A stretch of 64,000 nucleotides of DNA, from the NCBI RefSeq assembly GCF_024298965.1, contig NZ_CP085193.1, forward strand, positions 11,284,001-11,348,000. The letters run 5' to 3'. Shown here one piece after another: positions 24,233 to 33,166 of this stretch; positions within the stretch are counted from its first letter, which is position 1; every line of letters starts with the position of its first letter. This stretch comes from Streptomyces rapamycinicus NRRL 5491. GTDB taxonomy: Bacteria > Actinomycetota > Actinomycetes > Streptomycetales > Streptomycetaceae. Below the pieces are notes generated by a model. That model was not told the DNA's origin. It saw only the letters and a program-made list of their open reading frames with translations, and searched no databases. Both the position numbers and the translations under genes were made by a program.

Positions 24233-25404
24233 GTTCCGTCCCTTCGGAGAATCGCGGTCGCCGCCGTGGAGAGCTGCCCACCAGTGCCATGGCACAGGGC
24301 GACCTCGGGAGTGTCGGCCTGGCGTTCGCCCGCCTCCCCGCGGAGCTGCCGCACCGCCTCGATGAGCAGGAAGATGCCGAACATCCCGGGGTGGCAGTAG
24401 GACAGGCCACCGCCGCTGGTGTTGAGCGCGAAGCCGCCCCCGGGGCGGATCCTGCCGTCGGCGATGAACTCCGCGGCCCCGCCCTTGGCGCAGAACCCGA
24501 GGTCCTCCAGGCTGAGCAGCACGGTGATGGTGAAGGAGTCGTAGATCTGGGCGATGTCCACCTCCGTCGGGCCGAGTCCCGCCCGCTCGAAGGCCAGCCG
24601 TCCGCTTTCCCGGGCCGCGGTATCGGTGAGTTCGGCGGCGTTCGCCACCGACTCATGCGACTGTGCGTATCCGGTGCCGCTGACCAGGACCGGGTCGGAG
24701 CGCAGACTCCGGGCTCGGTGTGCCGAAGTCAGCACCACCGCGCCGCCACCATCGGTGACCAGGCAGCAGTCAAGGGTGCGCAGCGGGGAGCTGATCACGG
24801 GGGAGGCCAGGACGTCGTCGACCGTCAGGTCTCCCTTGCGTACGGCCTTGGGGTTGAGCCGGGCCCACTGGCGGGCGGCGACCGCGACCTCCGCGAGATC
24901 GGCCGGAGTAGCACCGTACAGATGTGCGTAGCGCTGGGCGGCAAGGGCGTATCCGCCCAGCGGCAGGGGCAGTCCGTAAGGTACCTCGAACTGGTAGCCG
25001 AATTCGGCGGGGCGGCCGCCGAGCGCCCGGGTTCTGCTGGAGTACTGCGTCGATCCATAGGAGATCAGCACGGTCTCGCACAGCCCGCAGTGAATGGCCG
25101 CCGCCGCCCGTTCGAGCGCTGCGATGAACCCCGAGCCGCCGGTGTTGGTGTCGTCCACGTACGACGGCCGGATGCCCAGATACTCGGCGAGGCTGACAGC
25201 CTGCCGCTCGGCGTAGGGATAGCCCGAGGTCATCAGTCCGTCCACATCGCGGGGGCGAAGACCGGCCTCGGCGAGGGCCGTCACCATGGCCTGCTGCTGG
25301 AGTGAGAAGACCGTGTGTCCCGGTGTCTTGCCGAGATCGCTCTCGGCGACGCCGACGATGGCCACCTGGTCCCGCAACGGATAATGCCGCTGGGTCGGCG
25401 GCAT
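24229..25404 (-). CDS. Thiolase-like protein (SCP2/Ltp type) lacking the nucleophilic cysteine
   Basis: 391 residues of thiolase fold: VAIVGVAESDLGK at the start, DGGGAVVL in the middle, NTSGGGLSYCHPGMFG and CHGTGG near the C-terminus. The segment where true thiolases carry the acyl-accepting cysteine (near residue 89, usually CASG) reads TNTGGSG, so ordinary Claisen chemistry is unlikely. This is the state of Ltp2-type enzymes, which are retro-aldolases in steroid catabolism and work with a DUF35 protein. The DUF35 gene overlaps it. A perfect AAGGAGGTG precedes the ATG. Likely role: retro-aldol cleavage of a beta-hydroxyacyl-CoA. Confidence 0.85.
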   Translation of the reverse strand: MPPTQRHYPLRDQVAIVGVAESDLGKTPGHTVFSLQQQAMVTALAEAGLRPRDVDGLMTSGYPYAERQAVSLAEYLGIRPSYVDDTNTGGSGFIAALERAAAAIHCGLCETVLISYGSTQYSSRTRALGGRPAEFGYQFEVPYGLPLPLGGYALAAQRYAHLYGATPADLAEVAVAARQWARLNPKAVRKGDLTVDDVLASPVISSPLRTLDCCLVTDGGGAVVLTSAHRARSLRSDPVLVSGTGYAQSHESVANAAELTDTAARESGRLAFERAGLGPTEVDIAQIYDSFTITVLLSLEDLGFCAKGGAAEFIADGRIRPGGGFALNTSGGGLSYCHPGMFGIFLLIEAVRQLRGEAGERQADTPEVALCHGTGGQLSTAATAILRRDGT

Positions 25405-25433
25405 GGCACACCTCCTTGAAGGTCGTGGAGTGG

Positions 25434-26087
25434 TCAGACGGAGGCGGTCTCGGCGAGCGCCACCCGCACCGGGGCGTCGGTGCGGTTCACCACGTCGTCG
25501 GCGCTCACACCCCGGGCCAGTTCGGTGAGGGTGAACATCCCGTCCGAGGCGTCCAGCACCCCGAGATCGGTGATGACCCGGTTCACCACGCCCCGGCCGG
25601 TAAGTGGCATGGTGCACTCGGCCACGAGCTTGGGGGCGCCGTTCTTGTCCGTGTGGCTGGTCAGGACGAGCACCTTCTTCGCGCCCGCGACCAGGTCCAT
25701 CGCGCCACCCATGCCCTTGACCAGGCTGCCCGGCACGGTCCAGTTGGCCAGATCGCCGTTGGCGCCCACCTGCATGGCGCCCAGTACGGCGAGGTCGATA
25801 TGGCCACCGCGAATCATGGCGAACGACAGGGCCGAGTCGAAGCACGCGGCGTTCGCCGTCAGGGTGACGGTCTCCTTGCCCGCGTTGAGCAGATCCGGGT
25901 CGACCTCCTCCGGGGCCGGATAGGGGCCGACGCCCAGCAGCCCGTTCTCACTGTGCAGCACCACCTCACCGTCGTCGGGAAGGTGGTTCGCCACCAGGGT
26001 CGGCAGCCCGATCCCCAGGTTGACGTACCGTACGCCGCGCAGCTCATGCGCGGCCCGCCGGGCTATGTCGTCCCTGCTCCAGACCAT
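25434..26087 (-). CDS. 3-oxoacid/glutaconate-type CoA-transferase, subunit B
   Basis: 217 residues. The catalytic glutamate lies in HSENGLLGVGPYP; GGHIDLAVLGAMQVGANGDLA and KGMGGAMDLVAGAKKV are subunit B hallmarks. With subunit A it should move CoA from a donor such as succinyl-CoA or acetyl-CoA to an organic acid. It begins 5 bases after the subunit A stop with a GGAGG site. Homologues include beta-ketoadipate and acetoacetate CoA-transferases, so the acid may be a 3-oxo or dicarboxylic acid. Confidence 0.95.
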   Translation of the reverse strand: MVWSRDDIARRAAHELRGVRYVNLGIGLPTLVANHLPDDGEVVLHSENGLLGVGPYPAPEEVDPDLLNAGKETVTLTANAACFDSALSFAMIRGGHIDLAVLGAMQVGANGDLANWTVPGSLVKGMGGAMDLVAGAKKVLVLTSHTDKNGAPKLVAECTMPLTGRGVVNRVITDLGVLDASDGMFTLTELARGVSADDVVNRTDAPVRVALAETASV

Positions 26088-26092
26088 GGCGG

Positions 26093-26860
26093 TCAGCCTC
26101 CTGCGGGCGTGGCGGCGGTGGCGGCCACGGTCGTGACCTTCTCGATGGGCTTGTCCTGGCGCCGTGCGAGGGTGAGCCGCTGCACGAAGATCGCTGGTGT
26201 GTGCACCTGATCGGGGTCGAGCGCGTCCACGATCCGTTCCGCCTCGGCTATGGTCACCGCGCCCGCGAGGGCGGCCATCGGATTGAAGTTGCGGGCGGTC
26301 AGCCGGTAGCGCAGATTGCCCGCGATGTCCGCGGTGTGCGCCCTCACCAGGGCGAAGTCGGCGCGCAGCGCCCGTTCCAAAACACACGGGCGCCCGTTGA
26401 ACTCCCGGGTCTCCTTGGGCGCTCCGGCCTCGGCCACCGTACCGTCCGGGGCGTAGCGCAGTGGTAGCCCGCCCTCGCTGACCTGGGTGCCCGCACCGGT
26501 GGGCGTGTAGAACGCCTCGATTCCGGCGCCGCCGGCCCGCAGCCGCTCGGCGAGCGTGCCCTGCGGGGTGAGGTCGATCTCGACCTCCCCGGCCAGGACC
26601 TGCCGGGCGAACTCCTTGTTCTGACCGATGTAGGAGCAGGTGACGCGGCGCAGCCGGCGCGCGGCCAGCAGCCGGCCGAGTCCTTCGCCGTCGATGCCGC
26701 AGTTGTTGGCGATGATGTGCAGATCGCGGGCGCCGTGGTCGAGGAGCGCTTCGATCAGTTCGAACGGGGTGCCGCAGATGCCGAATCCGCCGACGGCCAC
26801 GGTCGCGCCGTCGGGGATGTCGGCGACGGCGGCCGCGGCGCCGATCACGCCTCTGGACAT
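26093..26860 (-). CDS. 3-oxoacid/glutaconate-type CoA-transferase, subunit A
   Basis: 255 residues. The glycine-rich VAVGGFGICGTPFELIEAL near residue 20, NNCGIDGEGLGRLL, SYIGQNKEFARQ and the C-terminal MAALAGAVTIAEAE are characteristic of subunit A. Its first 16 bases overlap the end of the IclR gene, so regulator and enzyme are translationally linked. Together with subunit B it probably performs the entry step: CoA activation of the imported acid. Confidence 0.95.
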   Translation of the reverse strand: MSRGVIGAAAAVADIPDGATVAVGGFGICGTPFELIEALLDHGARDLHIIANNCGIDGEGLGRLLAARRLRRVTCSYIGQNKEFARQVLAGEVEIDLTPQGTLAERLRAGGAGIEAFYTPTGAGTQVSEGGLPLRYAPDGTVAEAGAPKETREFNGRPCVLERALRADFALVRAHTADIAGNLRYRLTARNFNPMAALAGAVTIAEAERIVDALDPDQVHTPAIFVQRLTLARRQDKPIEKVTTVAATAATPAGG

Positions 26861-27618
26861 TCCGGACCTCCCATTTCCCTGGTGAGCCGGCGCGCACAGT
26901 TCAGGAGCTGGCGCGTCTGGAGCGACTCGGGCTGAAGCGACACCGCCTCGGTGGTGTTGAGCAGGGCGATGGTGGCGCAGAGCCCGTGCTCGTCGAAGAC
27001 CGGTGCCGCGAGGATGGCCACTCCGCGGCCGTTGTCCTGGGCGCAGTACCCGGTGGAGCGTACGTCCTTCAGCCGGGTCCGCAGCTCGGCCCGGGCGGCC
27101 TCGGGCCAGTTCGCGATCAGCCGGTCCATCTGGAGCTGGTCCTGGTGGAAGGCGAGGAACACCCCGGCCTGGGCCGTGTCGAGGCCCAGCTGTGTACCGA
27201 CCTTCACCCGCACCGTGACGGTGCTGCCCAGATCCTCCTCGACCCGGGACACCACCGGGCCCGAGGACCCCCACAGGCCGAGGACGGCGGTGGAGTGGGT
27301 CTTGGCCGCCAGGTCGCGCATATGGGGAGTGGCGAGGTCGAGGATCTCCCGGCGGGAGAGGGCGAAGACGCCCAGTTGCAGCGCCAGGCGACCGGGGGCG
27401 AACGCGCCGTCGTTACGCCGCTCCAGAAGGCCCGCCGATGCCAGGGACGTGCAGTAGCGATACGTGGTCGTGCGGTTGAGGCCGATACGAGCGGCCGCTT
27501 CGGCGGCGGTGATCTCGGGGGTCTGTGGGCCGAAGAGCTCCAGGATTTGGCCCGCACGGCTGACCGCCTGGATATCGGCGGGCTGCCCCGGGGCTGCTTC
27601 GGCGTCGAGGGGGGTCAT
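26845..27618 (-). CDS. IclR-family regulator of the divergent catabolic island
   Basis: 257 residues from ATG 27618. Winged helix-turn-helix: ILELFGPQTPEITAAEAAA, then ARIGLNRTTTYRYCTSLAS. The C-terminal IclR effector domain contains STAVLGLWGSSGPVV and GRGVAILAAPVFDE. It heads the leftward CoA-transferase operon (16-base overlap) and is divergent from the rightward import/aldolase operon, so it almost certainly controls both from the 233-base region between them. The effector is probably the imported acid or its CoA ester. GGGAG at about 27629-27633 can serve the chosen ATG. Confidence 0.92.
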   Translation of the reverse strand: MTPLDAEAAPGQPADIQAVSRAGQILELFGPQTPEITAAEAAARIGLNRTTTYRYCTSLASAGLLERRNDGAFAPGRLALQLGVFALSRREILDLATPHMRDLAAKTHSTAVLGLWGSSGPVVSRVEEDLGSTVTVRVKVGTQLGLDTAQAGVFLAFHQDQLQMDRLIANWPEAARAELRTRLKDVRSTGYCAQDNGRGVAILAAPVFDEHGLCATIALLNTTEAVSLQPESLQTRQLLNCARRLTREMGGPECPEA

Positions 27619-27851
27619 CTCCGAGGGCACTCCCTGTGCGTGATGTGAACGATGAGTTCGAATGCTAGGTGGGGACGTTGTGTCAGACAAGGGCTGAAGC
27701 GTTCTGACCTCGGTGGAGTGCTCCGGGCTCGCCAAATCTTGTTCGGAATGACGTATTGACTTTCATAATGCGAACGCTCAATCGTGAGAGGCGACTGCTG
27801 CGGCACTCACATCACGACGGCCCACGCCCACCCCAGAGAAAGCAGGGCTCC
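27619..27851. promoter_or_regulatory. Divergent promoter/operator region of the IclR island
   Basis: 233 bases with no gene. GAAC-GATGA-GTTC at 27647-27659 is a perfect short inverted repeat near the IclR start. A wider GTTCG (27741-27745) / CGAAC (27771-27775) pair brackets a notably AT-rich stretch with TTGACT (27756-27761) and CATAAT (27764-27769). Both are candidate IclR sites or promoter parts. The exact transcription starts cannot be assigned. Confidence 0.5.
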
Positions 27852-28748
27852 ATGACCATGGCTTCGTCCCCTCCGATCGCCGAGGTTCTCAGCGGACTGG
27901 CCGATCTGCACTGCCACTCCGGCCCCAGCCCCTTCGCCAGGGAGTTCGACCATGTCGAGGGTGCCAAGGACGGCGGGCGCCTCCAGATGCGGGCGATGCT
28001 GGTGAAGTCGCACCACCACAACACCGTCATGGATCTGCTGGCCATGAAGGGCCGGTTGGCCGATGTGCGGACCGAGGTGTTCGGTGGTATCGCACTCAAC
28101 GCCCAGGTGGGTGGTATCAACCCCTACGCGGTGGCGATGTGCCTGCGCATGGGCGGCCGCGCCGTGTGGTTCCCCACCTTCTCCTCCCAGCGCCACTTGG
28201 ACGCCCACCCCGAAGGCACCGGCTTCCCCACCGCCACCGTCGAACTGCCCTCCAGGATCGTGCCGATGCGCGACGAGAGCGGAAAGTTCCTTCCCGAGGT
28301 GCACGAGGTGCTGGACCTGGTCCACGAGAACGAGGCGATCGTCTCCGGTGGACACGGCCACCCGGAGGACATCCGGGAGCTGTTCACCCACGCACAGGCC
28401 CGTGGCATCGAGCGGATGGTCATCAACCATCCCAACTTCGTGATCGGCGCCGACCCCGAGCTGTGCCATGAGTTCACCCGGATGGGCGCCTTCGTGGAAC
28501 ACGAGGTCGGGATGTACGACCCGCTCGGCAACAAGAAGTGGGACCCGGCACTGCTGCTCGACTGGATCCGCCGGATCGGCCCGGAACACACGGTCCTCGC
28601 CTCTGACCTCGGGCAGATCGGTCGGCCGATGCCGGTCGACGCCTTCACCAGGGTCGGCCAGGCCCTGCTCGACCTCGGCCTGCCGCCTGCCGACCTGCGC
28701 CGCATGGTCCGGGACAACCCGCTGTTCCTGCTGCGGGTCTCCGACTGA
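27852..28748 (+). CDS. PHP/amidohydrolase-like metal-dependent hydrolase (DUF6282-like)
   Basis: 298 residues. The start LADLHCHSGPSPF carries the HxH metal motif; KSHHHN, GGHGHPEDIRELF, MVINHPNF and the C-terminal LASDLGQIGRPMP add further histidines and an aspartate suited to a TIM-barrel metal site. The layout fits the DUF6282 family, whose reaction is unknown to me. It is the first gene of the rightward operon, so hydrolysis of the imported compound, such as opening a lactone, amide or cyclic imide, is a reasonable inference. An ATG two codons downstream is an alternative start. Confidence 0.75.
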   Translation: MTMASSPPIAEVLSGLADLHCHSGPSPFAREFDHVEGAKDGGRLQMRAMLVKSHHHNTVMDLLAMKGRLADVRTEVFGGIALNAQVGGINPYAVAMCLRMGGRAVWFPTFSSQRHLDAHPEGTGFPTATVELPSRIVPMRDESGKFLPEVHEVLDLVHENEAIVSGGHGHPEDIRELFTHAQARGIERMVINHPNFVIGADPELCHEFTRMGAFVEHEVGMYDPLGNKKWDPALLLDWIRRIGPEHTVLASDLGQIGRPMPVDAFTRVGQALLDLGLPPADLRRMVRDNPLFLLRVSD

Positions 28749-28792
28749 CCCCGACCGTCCGACCGACCCAGCGAGCGAGAAGGAAACCCGAC

Positions 28793-29749
28793 GTGTCCTA
28801 CGCGTCCGACGACCCCAGGTCCCGGCTGGAGACCGCTCCGGCCACCACCGCGAAGTCCCCCGCGGCCGCCCCCGACCCGAACGCCCCCATCGCCGCCCCC
28901 GAGATCTTCGACTTCAGCCGCACCGGCCCCGACGAGACCAGCCCCGCCGGATCCCGCTCCTGGATCGTGCGGGCCCAGAACGTAGTGCTCTTCTACACCA
29001 GGGCCGTCCCCGGAGAACGGCTCACCCGGAACGGCCAGCAGGACGAGTACATGATGATCCTGCCGCACGACGACGCCAAGGCCACCCTCACGGCGGGCGA
29101 GCACACCGCGAGCACGAGCGGAAAGTCCATCGCCGTGGTTCCACCCGGCGACAGCGAGATCACCGTCCACTCCGCCACGGATGTGGTGCGGCTGTTCACC
29201 GTCCACGACCCCGAGCTCGCCCGGCGCGCCCGCAACGCCGACTCCTACGCCGCGCCCCACCCCCGGGCGAGCCTCCTCGACGAGTGGCCCGAGCCCGTCG
29301 GCGGCCACCGGCTGCGGGTCTACGGCGGCATCGCCGACATCGAGCGCAGCTCGCAGCGGCTGGGCCGGATCTTCCGCTCGCGGGCCTTCATGGCGAACTT
29401 CCTCTACCACTACGACGGGCCACGCGACCCCGGTAAGCTCTCTCCCCACCACCACGACGACTTCGAGCAGGTCTCGCTGGCCGTCTCCGGAGAATTCGTC
29501 CACCACATCCGCACCCCCTGGACCGGTAGCCGGATGAGCTGGCGCGAGGACGAGCATCACCGCGTCGGCAGCCCCTCGGTGGCGATCATCCCGCCGCCGA
29601 CCGTGCACACCACGGAGGCCAGTGGACACGGCCGTAACCAGCTGCTGGACATCTTCGCCGGACCCCGTCGGGACTTCTCGGCGAGGGCCGGCTGGGTGCT
29701 CAACGCCGAGGACTACCCGGAACCGGACGATCTGGAGGTACGGGGATGA
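28793..29749 (+). CDS. Bicupin-type protein
   Basis: 318 residues, GTG start after GAAGGAAA. Two related halves are visible: residues 60-145 (degenerate, no metal ligands) and 200-300, where SPHHHDDFEQVSLAVSGEF gives a typical His-rich metal site with glutamine. A proline/alanine-rich N-terminus of about 35 residues precedes. Cupins of this type are dioxygenases, isomerases or hydrolases; the family member is not recognised. Its stop overlaps the aldolase start (ATGA), so the products are made in equal amounts and may act in sequence. Confidence 0.75.
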   Translation: MSYASDDPRSRLETAPATTAKSPAAAPDPNAPIAAPEIFDFSRTGPDETSPAGSRSWIVRAQNVVLFYTRAVPGERLTRNGQQDEYMMILPHDDAKATLTAGEHTASTSGKSIAVVPPGDSEITVHSATDVVRLFTVHDPELARRARNADSYAAPHPRASLLDEWPEPVGGHRLRVYGGIADIERSSQRLGRIFRSRAFMANFLYHYDGPRDPGKLSPHHHDDFEQVSLAVSGEFVHHIRTPWTGSRMSWREDEHHRVGSPSVAIIPPPTVHTTEASGHGRNQLLDIFAGPRRDFSARAGWVLNAEDYPEPDDLEVRG

Positions 29750-30555
29750 GGTTCCACAGGGCCTTCGAGGGCGCCCCCGGGCCCATCCCGGTCGGCACCT
29801 GGATCAAGCTCCCGGCCGGGGAGTCGGTGGAGGCCCTGGCGGCGGCGGGCTTCGACTTCGTGGTCATCGACCTGGAGCACACCCTGCTGTCCACCGAGAC
29901 GGCGGCCCGGCACATCACCCTGGCCTCCGCACTCGGCGTGCGGCCGCTCGTACGCGTCCCCGACCACAACCCCTCGACCGTGCAGCGACTGCTCGACGGC
30001 GGTGCGGTGGGGATCCTGTTCCCGCACGTCGATGACGCCTCGGCGGCGCGGAGGGCCGCCGAGGCCACCCGTTTCCCGCCACACGGCGTACGGGGCAGCG
30101 GCGGCACCTCCCGGGCCGGGGGCTGGGGCACACTGTCCCGGGCCGAATATCTGCGGCGGGGCAACGAGGACGTGCTGTGCCTGCCGCAGCTGGAGAGCCG
30201 CAAGGCCATGGAGGCGGCACCGGAGATCCTGGCCGTCGACGGAGTGGACGGGGTGTTCATCGGCACCGCCGATCTGGCCCTCGACATGGGAGTGCCCGGC
30301 AACGCCCCGGAGATCGCGGAACTCGTCGCAGCGGTGGGCGCGGCCGCGAAGAAGGCGGGAAAGCCCTCGGGAGTGGCCTTCGGCGCCCAGCCCCGGGCCT
30401 TCGCCGAGGCCGTCCGGGACGGCCACGGATTCGTCGTCCTGGGCAATGACACCTCACTCCTCGCCGACGCCGCCCGCGAGCTGGTCACCGCGGCGCGGGA
30501 AGCGGCACACGACAAGGCCGGAGCGGACCCGGCGACACAGGAGGTCCCCTCATGA
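29746..30555 (+). CDS. HpcH/HpaI-family aldolase
   Basis: 269 residues. GTWIKLPAGESVEALAAAG at the start, VVIDLEHT (acidic residue), LVRVPDHN (arginine for pyruvate binding), CLPQLES (metal glutamate) and GVFIGTADLALDMG (metal aspartate) define a class II pyruvate or oxaloacetate-type aldolase. It should cleave or form a hydroxy-keto acid, releasing pyruvate or a related small keto acid. Overlaps of 4 bases join it to the cupin gene before and the decarboxylase-like gene after. It provides a second carbon-carbon-cleaving activity in the island. Confidence 0.92.
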   Translation: MRFHRAFEGAPGPIPVGTWIKLPAGESVEALAAAGFDFVVIDLEHTLLSTETAARHITLASALGVRPLVRVPDHNPSTVQRLLDGGAVGILFPHVDDASAARRAAEATRFPPHGVRGSGGTSRAGGWGTLSRAEYLRRGNEDVLCLPQLESRKAMEAAPEILAVDGVDGVFIGTADLALDMGVPGNAPEIAELVAAVGAAAKKAGKPSGVAFGAQPRAFAEAVRDGHGFVVLGNDTSLLADAARELVTAAREAAHDKAGADPATQEVPS

Positions 30556-31388
30556 GCTACCGGCGCCAACCAGGGCGGCTGTACCGGATGCCGGCCCACT
30601 TCGGGCCCACCCCCGGGCCGCGGCAGCGGCTCGACGCATCCCGCTGGACGGGCGCGCCCTCCCCCCGGCAGACCACACTGTGGGCGGACTTCGCCACCCC
30701 GGCCGGGCAGCTGGAGCCGCTGCTGCCCGAGCGTTTCGCGCTCGACGGCGAGCCCCGGCTGCGGGTGCGCTTTCGCTATCTCAGCCAGATCGCCTGGCTC
30801 GCCGGACGCGGCTACAACATCCTCGACCTCGCCGTCCCGGTCGTCCACCAGCCCTCGGGCTGTGGCGAGCCGGTACACGGGGATCTGGTCCTGGTGCTGT
30901 GGGAGAGCCTTGCGGACCCGATCATCTCCGGACGGGAGGAGCTGGGCTACGCCAAGCTCTACGCCGAGATCCCCCCGGCCCGAGGAGCGGCCGGCACCGG
31001 ATACATGGCCGGGCAGGCATCCTGGGATGGTTTCACCTTCGCCGAGCTGTCCATCGACGGCATCGGCGAGCCGCTGCCGTCGGGCAGCGGTGACGCCGAA
31101 GCACCCCTGTTGCACTGTCGGTACCTCCCCTCGGCCGACGATCCGGGGCGGGCCGACGTCGACGAGGTGACGGTCACCCCCGCCGGCTATCCCAAGCGGG
31201 AGGTCCTGGACCGGCGGACCGGCTCCGGTGCCACCGTCCGCTTCACGGCGGGCGACTTCGACCGGCTGCCGACGCTGTACCACATCACCGCGCGCCTCGC
31301 GGCGCTCGACCTCGCCGAGACGACCTCATGCGGGGTTCTCACCACCCTCGGCGGCAAGGACCTGTCGGATCAGTACGTCCTGCGCTGA
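30552..31388 (+). CDS. Acetoacetate-decarboxylase-like protein
   Basis: 278 residues of the ADC-like fold. FATPAGQLEPLLPERF, YNILDLAVPVVHQ and SGREELGYAKLYAEI are recognisable; the lysine in YAKLY corresponds by position to the Schiff-base lysine region of acetoacetate decarboxylase, though the usual second lysine is absent. Such proteins decarboxylate beta-keto acids or act as aldolase/dehydratase variants. ATGA overlap with the aldolase gene. The ABC transporter genes follow 23 bases downstream in the same operon. Confidence 0.82.
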   Translation: MSYRRQPGRLYRMPAHFGPTPGPRQRLDASRWTGAPSPRQTTLWADFATPAGQLEPLLPERFALDGEPRLRVRFRYLSQIAWLAGRGYNILDLAVPVVHQPSGCGEPVHGDLVLVLWESLADPIISGREELGYAKLYAEIPPARGAAGTGYMAGQASWDGFTFAELSIDGIGEPLPSGSGDAEAPLLHCRYLPSADDPGRADVDEVTVTPAGYPKREVLDRRTGSGATVRFTAGDFDRLPTLYHITARLAALDLAETTSCGVLTTLGGKDLSDQYVLR

Positions 31389-31411
31389 CCCCGCCTGAAC
31401 GGAGCACACTC

Positions 31412-32206
31412 ATGGCACGTCAACGGAGACGGCCCATCATCGAACTCGACCACGTCGACAAGCACTACCGGGCCAGGGGCCGGTCCGATGTGGTCGCCCT
31501 GCGCGACATCAGCGCATCCATCGCCGACGGGGAGTTCGTCTCCCTCGTCGGACCCAGCGGGTGCGGCAAGTCGACCCTGTTGAAGATCATCAACGGTCTG
31601 GAGCGGCACACCGCGGGAACCATGCGCTTCCACACCGGCACCGACGACCGGCGCCAGGCGATGGGCATGGTGTTCCAGCAGCCCCTGCTGCTGCCCTGGC
31701 GCACGGTCAAGGACAACGTTCTGCTGCCCCGCGACCTGGTCGGCGGTCGCCGTCGCCGGGACGACACCGAACGGGCCGAGACTCTGCTGCGCACCCTCAG
31801 CCTCGGCGACTTCATGGACCGCTATCCCCGGGAACTCTCCGGCGGTATGCAGCAACGTGTGGGCATCGCCCGGGCCCTGATGCACGATCCCCGGATCCTG
31901 CTGATGGACGAGCCGTTCGGCGCGCTGGACGCCATGACCCGCGACCAGATGTCCTTGGAGCTCCTCCAGATCTGGGAACGCGACCGCAAGACCGTCCTGT
32001 TCGTCACTCACAGCATCTCCGAGTCCGTTCTGCTCTCCGACCGGGTGATCGTGATGTCCTCCAGGCCCGGTCGCATCGTCAGCGTGGTCGACGTCGAACT
32101 GCCCCGTCCCCGCAGGCTCTCCGACATCAACACCGAGCAGTTCGGCCATTACGTCAAGGGGATCCGTCGCACCTTGGACTCCGAGCATGAACTCAGCCCC
32201 AGATGA
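31412..32206 (+). CDS. ABC transporter ATP-binding subunit (nitrate/sulfonate/taurine type)
   Basis: 264 residues. Walker [11 protein letters not shown]-loop [10 protein letters not shown], signature LSGGMQQR, Walker B ILLMDEP and the switch histidine in VTHS are all intact. The [12 protein letters not shown] and [22 protein letters not shown] segments are typical of SsuB/TauB/NrtD-type importers. It forms a complete importer with the permease and lipoprotein that follow. No substrate can be read directly, but catabolic neighbours point to an organic anion. Confidence 0.96.
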   Translation: MARQRRRPIIELDHVDKHYRARGRSDVVALRDISASIADGEFVSLVGPSGCGKSTLLKIINGLERHTAGTMRFHTGTDDRRQAMGMVFQQPLLLPWRTVKDNVLLPRDLVGGRRRRDDTERAETLLRTLSLGDFMDRYPRELSGGMQQRVGIARALMHDPRILLMDEPFGALDAMTRDQMSLELLQIWERDRKTVLFVTHSISESVLLSDRVIVMSSRPGRIVSVVDVELPRPRRLSDINTEQFGHYVKGIRRTLDSEHELSPR

Positions 32207-32246
32207 CCGCCCGGCAGGTCCTCCGTCCCCGGCACGAAGAGGCGCC

Positions 32247-33164
32247 ATGAAGACGCATACCGATTCGTCGCAACCATTCCGCCCCGGCACATCCGGCACC
32301 GCGACCGATGCCGCGGACCCCGCCGACCGCGACGACCACACACAGATCATCGAGGCGGCCGGCGACCGCGTCCGTCGCCGGCAGCTCAAAGACCTCCCCG
32401 GATGGCTGCTCAGCTCCGCCCTGTTCGCCGTGCTGCTCGGCATCTGGGAAACGGCGGTGCGCGTGGCCGGAGTGTCGCCCATCATCGTCCCGCCACCCAG
32501 CGAGGTCTTCACCGCCCTCTGGGACGGCATCCTCGACGGGCAACTGGCGTTCCACACCTGGGTCACCCTCCAGGAGATCATCGGCGGCTTTCTGCTGGCC
32601 GTGGCGTTCGCGCTGGCGACCGCGCTGCTGGTCACCCAGTGGAAGGTGGCGGAGAAGGCGGTGCTTCCCCTGGTGGTGGTCGTCCAGACCGTCCCCAAGG
32701 TCGCCATGGCCCCGATGCTGCTCATCTGGTTCGGCTTCGGTATGACCTCCAAGACGCTCACCACCGCGCTGATCGCCTTCTTCCCTCTGCTCATCAACGC
32801 GATCCTGGGACTGAACTCCGCGGGCTCGGACGAACAGAACATGCTGCGCTCCTTCGGCGCCTCCCGCTGGCAGGTGCTGCGCCGACTGCGGATCCCCGCG
32901 GCGCTGCCCCACGTCATCGCCGGACTCGACTCCGCCGCGGTGCTGTCGGTACTGGGCGCCATCGTGGCCGAATTCGTCGGCGCACAGGCGGGACTCGGCT
33001 ATGTCATCCAGGCTTCCAACACCCAGTTGGACACCGCGTCGATGTTCGCCGTGCTGGTGATCCTGTCCGTGATCGGTCTGTGTCTGCACTTCCTGATCAC
33101 CGGCGTCGGCAAGAAGATCGCCTTCTGGTCCCATGACGACGATGTACGGATCAAGGACGTCTGA
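32247..33164 (+). CDS. ABC transporter permease (SsuC/TauC type)
   Basis: 305 residues from ATG 32247 with GAAGAGG before it; an upstream ATG at 32187 would overlap the ATPase gene and lacks a good site. A hydrophilic N-terminus of about 50 residues is followed by six membrane helices. The cytoplasmic coupling loop LRSFGASRWQVLRRLRIPAALP is the EAA motif. It pairs with the ATPase gene 40 bases upstream and the binding protein 2 bases downstream. Confidence 0.95.
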   Translation: MKTHTDSSQPFRPGTSGTATDAADPADRDDHTQIIEAAGDRVRRRQLKDLPGWLLSSALFAVLLGIWETAVRVAGVSPIIVPPPSEVFTALWDGILDGQLAFHTWVTLQEIIGGFLLAVAFALATALLVTQWKVAEKAVLPLVVVVQTVPKVAMAPMLLIWFGFGMTSKTLTTALIAFFPLLINAILGLNSAGSDEQNMLRSFGASRWQVLRRLRIPAALPHVIAGLDSAAVLSVLGAIVAEFVGAQAGLGYVIQASNTQLDTASMFAVLVILSVIGLCLHFLITGVGKKIAFWSHDDDVRIKDV

Positions 33165-33166
33165 CC

